Origin: Candidatus Gastranaerophilales bacterium
GTDB taxonomy: Bacteria > Cyanobacteriota > Vampirovibrionia > Gastranaerophilales > Gastranaerophilaceae
Direction of reading: 5' to 3'
NCBI GenBank assembly: GCA_944325605.1
Contig: CALVAX010000005.1
Coordinates: 62,001 to 126,000 of the forward strand
DNA length: 64,000 bases
Made by a program: the position numbers and the translations under genes. This document shows, one piece after another, positions 26,447-36,087 of this stretch (within the stretch, counting starts at the first letter, position 1; the number at the start of each line of letters is the position of its first letter). Below the pieces are notes generated by a model that had not been told where the DNA came from, did no database searches, and saw nothing but the letters and a program-made list of their open reading frames with translations.

Positions 26447-27574
26447 CGGGAGGCTCTCCGGAATAACTCCAGTATAAGCACACGGGAGTGTTAAAACAAT
26501 CGAATTTCCTTTATCCCCGTCCTGCTCGAATTCTTCAACAATCACTTTGGTTTCTTCAAATAAATAACAGGATGGCGATTTTAAATAAACAAAATCCCCC
26601 TTTTTTAAATTAAAAAAGTCATTAACACTCAATTTAAACTTAATCGCACTTCCAATTGAACGGCAGGCGTACCAGTTTGCAAACTCTTCCAAACTCCCGG
26701 AATATGCATCATCAGCCGGTACACGCTTTGTCACAGGTAAATCATAAGGAATTTCTGCAGTAGCTTGCGCAGGCTCCGGATATTGCGTTAATGCTACATA
26801 ATACCTTGCCAGATCCTCAGTCAAAAATTCTGCTTTCCAATCCGTAACCCCTACAGCTTCACCTTCCAGAAACGACATCTTTGCTTCATCATCCTGAATG
26901 GTACCCACATAAAGTTTTGTTCCGTCATCATCAATTATAAACCCTCTTGATGATGCGATTCTGGTTATAAATTCCCAGCAGGTTTCATCTTCCCTTGCAG
27001 CATAGCTGTTCCCTATTTCTGTTTGAGAAACATAATCCAAATTCGGATTATCTTCAAATTCCACTGCAAGCCCGAAATAGTCACAAATAGTCTGTATAAT
27101 TGACCTTATGCTTAAATACGAAAAGTTCAACGGTTCCGGAACAACTGTATCCAATAAAATTCCGGCAGATGACATTACGTAAAGGCGGGTTGTACAGCCG
27201 GTATCACTTTTTTCTGGTCTTACATCTGATATATACCCGTTTAAAAATAAGCCTTCATTATCGTAAACCGCAACACTCTGCCCTCTTTTAAACGGAAATT
27301 CATCAGGGTTTGAATCGAAATCAAATATTACCCCCTTGACGGCTCCGAGCATATTCAGCAAAAGATAATAATAAAACCTGTGATAAACAATACCGTCAAT
27401 ATTACAGCGAACCCCCTCACCCTCTGCAGGTAAATCTTCATCCATAGGTGCCATAATATACCCGTCAGTATTATTATTGATCTTAGATAAATTACCAGCT
27501 TTATCAGGTGTGCCGTAGAGCTTACGCGATATGTTGTCATAATCCTCTTCACCTTTTAAAATCTTTTTAAACAT
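26438..27574 (-). CDS. Late control protein D-type baseplate hub (Mu gp44)
   Basis: The 378-residue hub protein of the P2 gpD/Mu gp44 group forms the central baseplate ring around the spike. Visible family features include FKRGQSVAVYDNEGLFLNGYI-type text near 94-112, IRSIIQTICDYFGLAVEF (near 152) and EDETCWEFITRIASSRGF (near 185). The start overlaps the end of the DNA-circulation gene by 8 bp, showing coupling. The toxin-antitoxin pair separates it from the spike gene. Confidence 0.85.
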   Translation of the reverse strand: MFKKILKGEEDYDNISRKLYGTPDKAGNLSKINNNTDGYIMAPMDEDLPAEGEGVRCNIDGIVYHRFYYYLLLNMLGAVKGVIFDFDSNPDEFPFKRGQSVAVYDNEGLFLNGYISDVRPEKSDTGCTTRLYVMSSAGILLDTVVPEPLNFSYLSIRSIIQTICDYFGLAVEFEDNPNLDYVSQTEIGNSYAAREDETCWEFITRIASSRGFIIDDDGTKLYVGTIQDDEAKMSFLEGEAVGVTDWKAEFLTEDLARYYVALTQYPEPAQATAEIPYDLPVTKRVPADDAYSGSLEEFANWYACRSIGSAIKFKLSVNDFFNLKKGDFVYLKSPSCYLFEETKVIVEEFEQDGDKGNSIVLTLPCAYTGVIPESLPLC

Positions 27575-28829
27575 AAATTACGATTTTCCGTCCTTTTTCC
27601 AAAAAGAAGAAATCATCTCCGGCAAAATTGTTTGTTTTATTCACATACTCTACAGCTGCATCAGGATCAGATACAAACATATCCGGATAATATTGAAAAG
27701 CCACCATAAGCGGATTTGAATGCTCTTTCAAGAAAATCGTTTTTTCAATCTTCAGATTATCTATTTTGTCAATAATAGATGTAATCGTCTGGTTTACGAT
27801 TTCTGTTGTATCAACTTCAGTAATGATTGTATCTTCCAGATTTACATTGATAATCTCTTCAACTTCCTGTGACTGTTCGATATAAGTATCATTTATTTCC
27901 TGAATTGTTTCTGCCGCAACAAGAGCATCCTTGCGCAGTTCAAATTCCGCACTGCTCACAACATCACATCCGGCCAGTATAGTTGATTTTAAATATACAT
28001 CATCTGCAATATACTCGGATTTTGAAACGTTCCCGGATGATGACGGCATTACATCATCAATAATATCAGCAACGGAAGTTATAACATCATAAGCTGTTGT
28101 ATAAGTTAGAAATCCCTTTTTCAGCAGCATTCCTATCTGAGTAGACATAACAAGCGGATTGTTTAAAATATTTTGAGCTCTGATATCTTCTAAAATACCA
28201 ATAAAATCCGAATTTTGAATATCATTGAATTTTTGGGCAATCTTATCCAGGTTAGAACTCCACCGAGCCACAAATGACTGCTGATCAGATACCGTGCTAA
28301 CAGCCTCAGCAAAATTCTCAGACATAGTTTCCTGCATCTGGCTTATGTTCTTCTTGACTGCTGTTGTTTTTGTCGTCTTTGCAGTCGGATATGTTGTATT
28401 GCCGCATTGATGAAAAGACAGATTTACTTCCGTCAATGAAGCTCTGCCTACCATATCCTGTTCAAAATCAATATCAAGCGCCTGAACCGTTATTACATTC
28501 CCGTATGAAAGCTGCAGTTTACTTTTGCCATGTTCGCAATATGCAGCTTCAAACTCTTCGGCCTCAATATCATGATCATCACCGAAAAAGTATATTTTCA
28601 AAGAAAAATCACGTCCGGATACCCCCATATCCTGAAACGTGTCATCTGACATATTGACAGTTTTATATGATGTTTTACTGTTCTTTTCACCGTAACTTCG
28701 GGTAGGGTTATTTTTTACTTCACCTTTCCTTTTACGGGAAAATTTTATTCTTCCATCTGTCAAAAGTGTAAAACGCTTTCCTGACGGGGAAGTCCATATA
28801 ATCTGCTTTTGCCTGTCCAGATAACTCAT
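27567..28829 (-). CDS. DNA circularisation/tail protein N (Mu gp43-like)
   Basis: The 420-residue protein has the DNA-circulation N-terminal domain pattern (RQKQIIWTSPSGKRFTLL near 6; DDTFQDMGVSGRDFSLKIYF near 62; ASLTEVNLSFHQCG near 128). A long helical region and a C-terminal peptide follow. In Mu the homologue N/gp43 belongs to the tail/baseplate. It overlaps the tape-measure stop by one base, typical of this order. Confidence 0.85.
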   Translation of the reverse strand: MSYLDRQKQIIWTSPSGKRFTLLTDGRIKFSRKRKGEVKNNPTRSYGEKNSKTSYKTVNMSDDTFQDMGVSGRDFSLKIYFFGDDHDIEAEEFEAAYCEHGKSKLQLSYGNVITVQALDIDFEQDMVGRASLTEVNLSFHQCGNTTYPTAKTTKTTAVKKNISQMQETMSENFAEAVSTVSDQQSFVARWSSNLDKIAQKFNDIQNSDFIGILEDIRAQNILNNPLVMSTQIGMLLKKGFLTYTTAYDVITSVADIIDDVMPSSSGNVSKSEYIADDVYLKSTILAGCDVVSSAEFELRKDALVAAETIQEINDTYIEQSQEVEEIINVNLEDTIITEVDTTEIVNQTITSIIDKIDNLKIEKTIFLKEHSNPLMVAFQYYPDMFVSDPDAAVEYVNKTNNFAGDDFFFLEKGRKIVIYV

Positions 28830-30679
28830 TATTGTCTCCGTTTACCCCTCAGTTTTACCTTGAAGGCTCTGCCGTCAGATGTTCTTGCATTGACAACTTT
28901 CGCCTGATATCCTTCAGGTGCAATCAATTCAATAGTCAAAACTCCGCCGTTTTTTTCATTTGAACTGTCATTCACTTCAGCCGTATTTACATCATTTTCA
29001 TTATCCTGATTCAGTTTGGCAGGTTTAACTTCGATCCGCCGGTCAAGATATTTGCCAAAATCAATAACATTATTAAAGCGGGGCTGCGACATACGCTCAA
29101 TCATTTTCACAGTGCTGCTATTGTTATAAATCTTTGTCGCAGAAGGCAATTGAACCAATTCCGGGCCCTTTTCTCCAACAAGCGCAAGGCCGCCTGAAAA
29201 ATAGTTTGTTCCGGATGCAAAACCAGGTATTTCATTTTTAATTTTTGTTCCGTGTGTCTTATTATATGCATCGAGTTTCTTTTGCTCCTCCGGAGTCAAA
29301 TCCTTTAATGGATTTTTAAATTTTTGATTAAATCTCCAGGTTAATTCATCCCAATATCTAATCAAAGTAACAACTAATGCAATTACACCTGCTATCGCAA
29401 CCGCCACTGCCGTAAATGGATTTGCAAGAAGAGCAGTTGTTTGCGCCCAAATAGCTCTTACACTGGCCCATGTAGTTGCAGCAAAGAGCCGCAAAGACGC
29501 TATTAATTTTCCTTGTGCCAACAACATTAAAGGTGTTATAGCCTGTCCGTTAAGCATTGCTATATTGGCCAAGTATTGCTGATACCTAAAAAATTCAACG
29601 GCCGCAGCAACAGCATAATAAGTCTTAATAAGCGTAACAAGAGTGGCAACAAATGCAAGCACTCCGATATATTCAGAAACAAACTTTTGAACAGCTTTAT
29701 AAATACGGACGGTTGTTGTATAAAAATCAACCATCATGTGATAACACATCTTCAAAGCACCGTAAAAATCCTCAAACGCTTGCTGTATCTGCGGCATATT
29801 ATCAACAAGAAGCTGGTTTGCTTTTGACAGGAGTTTTGTATATTCAGGCAGAATAATCATCCCCCAATTTGTCTGAATTTCTTTCAGCATTTCAGAATGC
29901 ATACGCATCTGGTTTGCGGCATTTCCGCCGGTTCTCAAAAAATCCCCCTGCGCATTTCTGGTTCTGTCCATTACATAAAGATAACGAAGTTCAACCTTTT
30001 CAGCTTCCTTCATATCTTTTATTTTTTTACGTATTCCTTTACTGCGGGCAAATTCTTCAAGGTTGGCCTGCGTCATAACAACACCTAGATTTTTTAATGA
30101 CTCAGTTTCACCTGTATAAACAGATTTTAAAGCTGTTGTTGCAATATCATTCGATATATTCTTAAATGATGCCATATCTGCACCGAGCTGCGTTAAAGAC
30201 ATCGCCATTTCAGCAGCTCGTTTCTGCGACATCCCCATACCGGTTCCCATATCACCAAACAAAGCAGCGCTATCCAAGGCCGTCTGCTGTGCCAACCCCA
30301 TACTTTTTACAGAAGATTTTGCCCATTCTGAAACCTGTTTACTCATTGAGCCAAATACAACATCAATTTTACCGCGCGTTTCAGTTAAATCGGACGCAAA
30401 ATCAATCCACGCTTTGCCTAATGCAGCAATCTTTTGAACAACAACCCCGGCAACAACACCCATAATTGCATTTTTGACCGTAAAAATTTTATCTGTAACA
30501 GAAGTAAAACCGTTACCTACAGACCTGAGTCCGTTGCCAACCGTCCGAAATGCTTTTGAAAAAGCATTCTGAATACGTCCTGCCTCCTGCCTAAATCGAT
30601 TTCCGGTTTCAATCATACTTTTAAAAGCAGGTGTTACTCCGTCATTAGCTTTAAATTGAGTAAAAACAGAAAAAGACAT
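28829..30679 (-). CDS. Tail tape measure protein (Mu gp42-like)
   Basis: The 616-residue protein sets tail length. It begins MSFSVFTQFKANDGVTPAFK, has the helical TMP domain (about 70-290; FASDLTETRGKIDVVFGSMS, ALFGDMGTGMGMSQKRAAEM) and several hydrophobic segments at about 335-360 and 415-440. It is directly preceded by the frameshifted chaperone pair, as in most tailed phages. Confidence 0.9.
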   Translation of the reverse strand: MSFSVFTQFKANDGVTPAFKSMIETGNRFRQEAGRIQNAFSKAFRTVGNGLRSVGNGFTSVTDKIFTVKNAIMGVVAGVVVQKIAALGKAWIDFASDLTETRGKIDVVFGSMSKQVSEWAKSSVKSMGLAQQTALDSAALFGDMGTGMGMSQKRAAEMAMSLTQLGADMASFKNISNDIATTALKSVYTGETESLKNLGVVMTQANLEEFARSKGIRKKIKDMKEAEKVELRYLYVMDRTRNAQGDFLRTGGNAANQMRMHSEMLKEIQTNWGMIILPEYTKLLSKANQLLVDNMPQIQQAFEDFYGALKMCYHMMVDFYTTTVRIYKAVQKFVSEYIGVLAFVATLVTLIKTYYAVAAAVEFFRYQQYLANIAMLNGQAITPLMLLAQGKLIASLRLFAATTWASVRAIWAQTTALLANPFTAVAVAIAGVIALVVTLIRYWDELTWRFNQKFKNPLKDLTPEEQKKLDAYNKTHGTKIKNEIPGFASGTNYFSGGLALVGEKGPELVQLPSATKIYNNSSTVKMIERMSQPRFNNVIDFGKYLDRRIEVKPAKLNQDNENDVNTAEVNDSSNEKNGGVLTIELIAPEGYQAKVVNARTSDGRAFKVKLRGKRRQ

Positions 30680-30682
30680 CTA

Positions 30683-31257
30683 TTATCCCTTTTTTATCGT
30701 GTTTTTCTTTTTTTCATACCTATATGCAACAGGTGCACATTCAATTACAGCCGAAATATTCATATTATCAACATTTGTAATCGTATCGAATCGCTCAAGC
30801 CACAAAAAGTCAGCCATTGCAAGAATTTTGGGCAGTTTTATTTCAAGAAAAAATCCAGACACCCCATTGCTATGTCAAGATTTGTTCCGTGCATTTCATT
30901 AATAATCGCATCCGGGACATCACACACCTGAGACAACATCCTGACTGACGCGTCAAAGCCGCCTTCTTTCAACTTTTTCGCATCTCTGACTTTGAATTTG
31001 GTTTTGTAATAAAGAGTATCCCTTTCATAGTCTCCTGCTTTTATAACTCTGGTCAGTTTTTGCACCAGGCATCTCTTTTCTTCATCATAAAAGACTAAAC
31101 CGCTCATTACTCCTTGCAGAAGCATAGCCTCGGATTTTTTCTCAAGCTCACTTTTTACTTTTACATCAAAATCAAGTATATCTATTTCTAATTTGTCAGC
31201 CATTTCGTCAATGTATTTTTCGGCCTCTTCTTTTGTCATTATCTGTTGTAATCTCAT
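30683..31257 (-). CDS. Tail assembly chaperone fusion by -1 frameshift (G-T analogue)
   Basis: Ribosomes that slip -1 at the T_TTT_TTC site (30847-30853) leave the chaperone frame after residue 137 and read 54 more residues (LEIKLPKILAMADFLWLERF...KKNTIKKG), stopping at 30685-30683, just before the tape-measure ATG. The fusion is 191 residues. The extension contains a Trp/Leu-rich helix, as expected for the part that binds the tape measure. The extension has no plausible start of its own in the right place, which favours frameshifting. Confidence 0.8.
30838..31257 (-). CDS. Tail assembly chaperone, unshifted form (G analogue, Mu gp41-like)
   Basis: The 139-residue cytoplasmic chaperone ends at a TAA three codons after the slippery site. 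It is mixed helical/charged (MTKEEAEKYIDEMADKLEID near 7; FKVRDAKKLKEGGFDASVRM near 88). Place between tube and tape measure identifies it; sequence alone would not. GGGAAAAGAAT precedes ATG. The shifted form shares all but its last residues. Confidence 0.82.
   Translation of the reverse strand: MRLQQIMTKEEAEKYIDEMADKLEIDILDFDVKVKSELEKKSEAMLLQGVMSGLVFYDEEKRCLVQKLTRVIKAGDYERDTLYYKTKFKVRDAKKLKEGGFDASVRMLSQVCDVPDAIINEMHGTNLDIAMGCLDFFLK
30847..30853 (-). other. Programmed -1 frameshift heptamer T_TTT_TTC
   Basis: On the coding strand the heptamer is in the canonical X_XXY_YYZ register with the chaperone frame (GAT TTT TTC). The zero-frame stop follows two codons later and the -1 frame stays open for 54 codons up to the tape-measure gene. 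Confidence 0.82.
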
Positions 31258-31319
31258 ATTCTTTTCCCTTCTTTTTATTAACAGTGAGGCTGTTAATACA
31301 GCCTCACTTACGCATAATA

Positions 31320-31688
31320 CTAACCTTCTTTTATTGCACCAGAATTAGAAACAATATCAAAAGGTTCAGTAACCTTTGTTTTTCCTGCCACATTCAATGA
31401 TTCTGCTTCAATCATCCCATCACAGGTATATGATCTATCATCTGTTTCAACTCTTACTGGCATATTTTCTCTTCCTAACAAATTTCTTATTGCAGAGAGT
31501 TCTGATGCATCGACTTGTAAGCCCTCTATTTTACCAGGTACAACGCCTTTAATCCCCCTAGATTCATTATTACCAAAGGTAATATGACCTGTAATCTGTA
31601 CACCACCTATATGTATTTTAGGTTCACAATCGCTTGGCACCGCAAACGTATATCCGTCTATTGTCAATGATTTTAAATATCCTGCCAT
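31320..31688 (-). CDS. Tail tube protein (Mu gp40-like)
   Basis: The 122-residue protein follows the sheath gene by 2 bp and has the tube-family style beta-rich sequence: GVQITGHITFGNNESRGIKG and TYTCDGMIEAESLNVAGK-like strands. The sheath-tube-chaperone-TMP order makes the call secure. It polymerises inside the contractile sheath. Confidence 0.87.
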   Translation of the reverse strand: MAGYLKSLTIDGYTFAVPSDCEPKIHIGGVQITGHITFGNNESRGIKGVVPGKIEGLQVDASELSAIRNLLGRENMPVRVETDDRSYTCDGMIEAESLNVAGKTKVTEPFDIVSNSGAIKEG

Positions 31689-31690
31689 TT

Positions 31691-33553
31691 TTAACCTCCG
31701 TAATTAAATCCGACCATATTGCAAACATCAACAATTCGATTTACACTCGACAGATCGGGGAATGAATTGAGATTTATTCTGTCCGGATTTGTATTATCAA
31801 TTTCGCCTATTGTATAACCGATACAATTTTCAACGTTTGCAAGAATCGCAGCCTTGCCGAGTGCCCTTATTACACTATTGAGCTTATCAACAAAGGCACT
31901 GACCTTTCTCGCCTTAGGATTTGTAGAAACATCATCCTCCCCGATAACAATAACGGATTTCCAGTTTTCATCATATTTAAACGGGTACATTATATTGTAA
32001 GCAATATTTCCAAGGCAGCATACATCCCTGTCAAACATATACAGAGTTTTCTTACTTCCCTGAGGATGATAGAACGTACACAAATCACCTATCTGATATC
32101 CGCCGTCTGCAAGCGGCTCAAGATTTGGAATTCCGGATTTTAAAAGTTTATCCCTCAATTCCCACTTTAAAGGTCTAAGTTTTCCGTAATCACCATAAAT
32201 TTGAACGTTTATCTGATCATCACGATGTCCGTTGCCAAACGTGACAAGCGCATCAACATCAACCGTGCCGGGAACAAGTTTGTTTTCCGGAAATTCTTTC
32301 GCTGTGTAACAGGTTACATACTGCGCAATCTTTGTGTCTGTTCGCCAGCCCTGAAAATACTCTCTCATTGCATCAAGCGCATTATCATCATTAAACTGAG
32401 AACAAACTCTTGTAATTCCGAGTTCTTCCGTTATATCCTCCAGATAATCATCAATTTTTACAAGTCCTGCTGCTTCACTCACAACAGCAACGGAAAAACT
32501 AACGCCGTAATCAGCAGATATTACCGGTTTGTATTCTGAATTTACAACATCTATTTCAAATTTTGCGGATTCACCTTTAACTTTTGATTCAAACGCCAGT
32601 ACAACACTTGAGGTTCCAACTGCTGATCCGGAAAGCCCCAAAGCCGCAAACAAATCTGTACCAGATGACGGAACAGCAATCTCTATCTTAGATGTTGATC
32701 CGCTTGTCTGCGAAGTAAGCGTATATGTTGAACTTGCTTCTTCAGGGCTGTCTGCACTCAGTGTCAAACCTGTTAAATGTCCGCTCAATGCGGTTATTAC
32801 ATCTTCAGCCGCTTCTGCAGAAACAGTTCCGACTGAAACTTCCTGTTTTTCACCACCATCCACTGAATATGCAACATAATAATCATCTTCCGTTAATGTA
32901 GTACAATCAATCGGGCTTGAAGATTGAATTTTTGCCGCAGTTGCCGAAGCCTTATCATCAACTGCATAAGTAAAAGGCACCTCTACATACTCGTCAAGCA
33001 CTTCTTTTATTGCAGTCAAAATATCTTTTACGGACTTACCCTTTTGAAGAGTAAACGGGATATTTTCATAATTATATGCATTTAATTTTATCCCTTTTGG
33101 ATCCAAAGCCGGATTACTATGCGCAGATGTTGCAACTTTTGAAGCCGCATCTGCAGCTGCTTCAAACAACTGTTCTTTGTATCTCAAATAAAGCGTTGCA
33201 TTGGCCGTTGGTGTGCCACTAACAGACAACGAAACTTTATGTTTTGTACCTGTTTCAACTTCCGGCACAGGCAAAAAGAAAGTTTCAACGTTTGCCCCGC
33301 TGCCGTCTGCCGGAAATGCCTTCAATGCCATCCTGTGAAGAGGGGAGCCGAAACCAAACATTGTTCCGGCATCATCAGCATTTCCTGAGCCTGAATAAAT
33401 AGTTTTTTCCTCAATAGTCTTTCCGGCCTGATAATTGCCTAAAAATAACAATCTTTCAGGCCGTAAATATGCACCGGTTGTCTGCTCTCTTTGATAAAAA
33501 GCAACACCGGTCGCAGATGCTCTTGCATCTGATGCAATAGATTTTACAGTCAT
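31691..33553 (-). CDS. Contractile tail sheath protein (Mu gp39-like)
   Basis: The 620-residue sheath protein has the family N-terminus with VAFYQREQTTGAYLRPERLL (near 17-36), a large inserted beta domain (about 150-350) and the conserved C-terminal part from about 400 (KIAQYVTCYTAKEFPENKLV, then CVGYTIGEIDNTNPDRINLN-like text). It drives tail contraction and proves that the virion is a myovirus. GGAGG precedes ATG. Confidence 0.92.
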   Translation of the reverse strand: MTVKSIASDARASATGVAFYQREQTTGAYLRPERLLFLGNYQAGKTIEEKTIYSGSGNADDAGTMFGFGSPLHRMALKAFPADGSGANVETFFLPVPEVETGTKHKVSLSVSGTPTANATLYLRYKEQLFEAAADAASKVATSAHSNPALDPKGIKLNAYNYENIPFTLQKGKSVKDILTAIKEVLDEYVEVPFTYAVDDKASATAAKIQSSSPIDCTTLTEDDYYVAYSVDGGEKQEVSVGTVSAEAAEDVITALSGHLTGLTLSADSPEEASSTYTLTSQTSGSTSKIEIAVPSSGTDLFAALGLSGSAVGTSSVVLAFESKVKGESAKFEIDVVNSEYKPVISADYGVSFSVAVVSEAAGLVKIDDYLEDITEELGITRVCSQFNDDNALDAMREYFQGWRTDTKIAQYVTCYTAKEFPENKLVPGTVDVDALVTFGNGHRDDQINVQIYGDYGKLRPLKWELRDKLLKSGIPNLEPLADGGYQIGDLCTFYHPQGSKKTLYMFDRDVCCLGNIAYNIMYPFKYDENWKSVIVIGEDDVSTNPKARKVSAFVDKLNSVIRALGKAAILANVENCIGYTIGEIDNTNPDRINLNSFPDLSSVNRIVDVCNMVGFNYGG

Positions 33554-33565
33554 TAATTATCCTCC

Positions 33566-34216
33566 TTATGAATCCGTGATTAATACTGATACGATTGCGT
33601 CACGGATATGATTCTGTATATATAATTCTTTAATTTGTGTTCCTGTCAGATATTTTGTTTTTTCATCAAACTCAAGCTCAAATATTATTTTTTGTCCTAT
33701 AGCACTCTGGGCCATATTTTCTTTTTCAGGATAAAAAATACGTTCGGTCGATTTTAAAATAGTGGATGATATTCCCGACTTTATCCTAATATTTTCAGCA
33801 GCTTCACTCATCATAATCTGCTTAAGCTGCGCAACAAGATAATCAAGACGTACATCAGCAATAACATCAGCGGACATTTCAACCGAGCACTTGTCATTCA
33901 ATTTGTTATCGCCATACGCATAGGCTTCAATTACAAGCTGATTGGTTGAAGGTAATTTTGACATTGTTTGATTACCGTCATAATCAGATCTTTCAAAATA
34001 GATATATACACAGGCCATTTCGTGTATATGCGGACTTCGGAACTCATGATTTTTTACCTCAAAATCAATACATCTCCTGATCCAATCTTTTTCCTTGCCG
34101 AGTTTGCAGGCAATCTCAATCTGATTATCACGTTCGGAGCTGATAATTTCCGCTATTAAATCAACTGCAAACGTTTGCATCATTGGCGGAATTAATTCAT
34201 CAAATATCGGCTTCAT
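33566..34216 (-). CDS. Head-tail joining/tail completion protein
   Basis: The 216-residue protein lies between the head genes and the sheath, where Mu has gp36-38. No clear motif; contains IEIACKLGKEKDWIRRCIDF and a C-terminal IIFELEFDEKTKYLTG strand pair. ATG 34216 overlaps the preceding stop (TGATG). It may be the tail terminator. Function inferred from position. Confidence 0.7.
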   Translation of the reverse strand: MKPIFDELIPPMMQTFAVDLIAEIISSERDNQIEIACKLGKEKDWIRRCIDFEVKNHEFRSPHIHEMACVYIYFERSDYDGNQTMSKLPSTNQLVIEAYAYGDNKLNDKCSVEMSADVIADVRLDYLVAQLKQIMMSEAAENIRIKSGISSTILKSTERIFYPEKENMAQSAIGQKIIFELEFDEKTKYLTGTQIKELYIQNHIRDAIVSVLITDS

Positions 34217-34653
34217 CAAAATTTACCCGTTCTTAAACTTGTTATATCCGGTATATCTTTCGCTATACTCGGTTTTATAAGATAAAGGCCGAGCATTCTG
34301 TCAATAGCAACATGCTCACACTTAAATTTTTTCCATGTCTTAACGCTTGGAAAATAAACATCTATGAGCCATTTTTCATCAATTATCCCTATAGTCACAC
34401 TGGATATATTTATGGTAACTTCAGCTCTGTCTGCAAAAATCCCGAGTCCGGTATCCGTACTTATGTCAATACCAATAAAAGGCGCAAAACATCCTACCTT
34501 ATCATCCTTGTCATAATCCGGATCATCTTCAGTTAAAGTTGAACCTCTGCCTTGCACTTTGCCGTCCGGACTGTATAAAATACACTTTGTAGAAAACAGG
34601 CCATTATCAACAATGGCCTGTTTATCATTTTCGAGCATCTCAAATCCATTCAT
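34216..34653 (-). CDS. Head-tail connector protein
   Basis: The 145-residue protein follows the major capsid gene by 6 bp. Beta-rich, with FADRAEVTINISSVTIG and WLIDVYFPSVKTWKKFK. Position matches head-completion/head-tail connector proteins; no family signature recognised with certainty. Confidence 0.68.
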   Translation of the reverse strand: MNGFEMLENDKQAIVDNGLFSTKCILYSPDGKVQGRGSTLTEDDPDYDKDDKVGCFAPFIGIDISTDTGLGIFADRAEVTINISSVTIGIIDEKWLIDVYFPSVKTWKKFKCEHVAIDRMLGLYLIKPSIAKDIPDITSLRTGKF

Positions 34654-34659
34654 AAAACC

Positions 34660-35733
34660 CTACTTAAGATTTGAATATGACACATAAGCATCCGGATTTG
34701 TAGGCACAAACAACGGAGCAGATTTAACACCATGTTCAAGTGTTGTTGAACCTGCAGAAGTTTTCGGATAGCAATATGCATATTCTTTAGCCTTTATAAT
34801 CTGAATTGAGTTAAAGATATCCTGCATATTCGGTGTCATATTCGGACAAGTTACAAGTCCGCCGTAAAACATTTTCAATCCATGCGTTTTCGGAAGCAAA
34901 AATCCTCGACCGTCAGGAATAAAACTTGATGTTGTCCCTTCGTTTGCCAGTCCGAAGCCTGAAGGGATTGTAAATGTACCGTCATAACTCCAGATATTAA
35001 CTATATAAGCCCCGCAGACAACACGGCCAGACAAAGTTGCTCCGGGAGTTTTTTCAACCGGCATTCCTAAAGCAGCCAGATCAATACCATCAAGTTTTTT
35101 AGCTACCTTTTGAACTTGATCATTTGTCGCAATAGCATTTGTAATCGTACCGTTTGTTATAAAATGGAATTCATTATCTGCAATCTTTCCATCTGTTTTT
35201 ATTAATCTGCAGCCTTTTTCCAAATCGTCAAGAATTGTCGCTGTTGCACTTGTAAATTTGGTTGTTACCGTTATATCATGAGTCGATTTTTTGTTAAATT
35301 TAATTTTATCGCCATTGACTAACGTAAGTTCACCATTTAACAAACCGTCTGCAACCTGCTTGCTTTTTGCATTTCCCTGGTATTCAGAAAAAATTCCCTG
35401 ATTACGTGAAACTTCATCAACTGCATCCGCAACTCTGTCACCATAAGGGATTGCTCCGAACGGACGTTCTAAAAACCATTTGTCTGTTATTGCAGTATAA
35501 TCATTGTACTGCGGTATTTTATATTCAAAACTTTCATATCCGGTTAAATCATGAAAACGCCCGCCAGTGCATTGTGGCAGATCAATAGAATATAAAGATT
35601 TAATTGTGCGGCTGTCTAATTTGATTTTTGCTTTATTTGTCAAAACCTCTTCACAAAGTCCGCTTAAAAATTGAGGCTGAGCTTTACGTTTTTCAAACCC
35701 ACCTGCAAAATATGTATTCAAATCCATCGGCAT
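34660..35733 (-). CDS. Major capsid protein, lambda gpE type
   Basis: The 357-residue capsid protein resembles the lambda gpE family: FLSGLCEEVLTNKAKIKLDS near 22-41, ITDKWFLERPFGAIPYGD near 82 and a C-terminal LFVPTNPDAYVSYSNLK. It follows a decoration protein and a ClpP-type protease as in lambda. Its own 6-bp gap to the connector suggests one transcript. Confidence 0.9.
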   Translation of the reverse strand: MPMDLNTYFAGGFEKRKAQPQFLSGLCEEVLTNKAKIKLDSRTIKSLYSIDLPQCTGGRFHDLTGYESFEYKIPQYNDYTAITDKWFLERPFGAIPYGDRVADAVDEVSRNQGIFSEYQGNAKSKQVADGLLNGELTLVNGDKIKFNKKSTHDITVTTKFTSATATILDDLEKGCRLIKTDGKIADNEFHFITNGTITNAIATNDQVQKVAKKLDGIDLAALGMPVEKTPGATLSGRVVCGAYIVNIWSYDGTFTIPSGFGLANEGTTSSFIPDGRGFLLPKTHGLKMFYGGLVTCPNMTPNMQDIFNSIQIIKAKEYAYCYPKTSAGSTTLEHGVKSAPLFVPTNPDAYVSYSNLK

Positions 35734-36087
35734 TTATTCACCTACTCCTTCCTGAACATTCATCACTAAGATTCCATTGTTCTTTAATGTAGTTTTTATT
35801 GCTTCAACAGTATCACCGCTTTTTACTAAAGTTAAAGCATTTGCATTAACCTGACCGTATGCAACAACTCTGGCATTTTTAACATCCAAACTTGCATCTG
35901 TTGTATTTTCTACATCTTCAGCCAGAACATAGCATGGAATTTCACTTCCATCCTCCGCACTTGATTGATACGGAACTAATACATTAGCCGCCGTAATTTC
36001 ACCCAAAACAGTACCGGCCAATACTGTCCCTTTTGTTGCAATCCTTAATGTTGCATCCGTATAAATACAATTAATTCCTGTTATCAT
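35734..36087 (-). CDS. Head decoration protein, lambda gpD type
   Basis: The 117-residue beta-rich protein (GTVLAGTVLGEITAANVLVP; ARVVAYGQVNANALTLV) sits between protease/scaffold and major capsid and matches the gpD pattern that stabilises expanded capsids. Overlaps the upstream stop by one base. Confidence 0.83.
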   Translation of the reverse strand: MITGINCIYTDATLRIATKGTVLAGTVLGEITAANVLVPYQSSAEDGSEIPCYVLAEDVENTTDASLDVKNARVVAYGQVNANALTLVKSGDTVEAIKTTLKNNGILVMNVQEGVGE

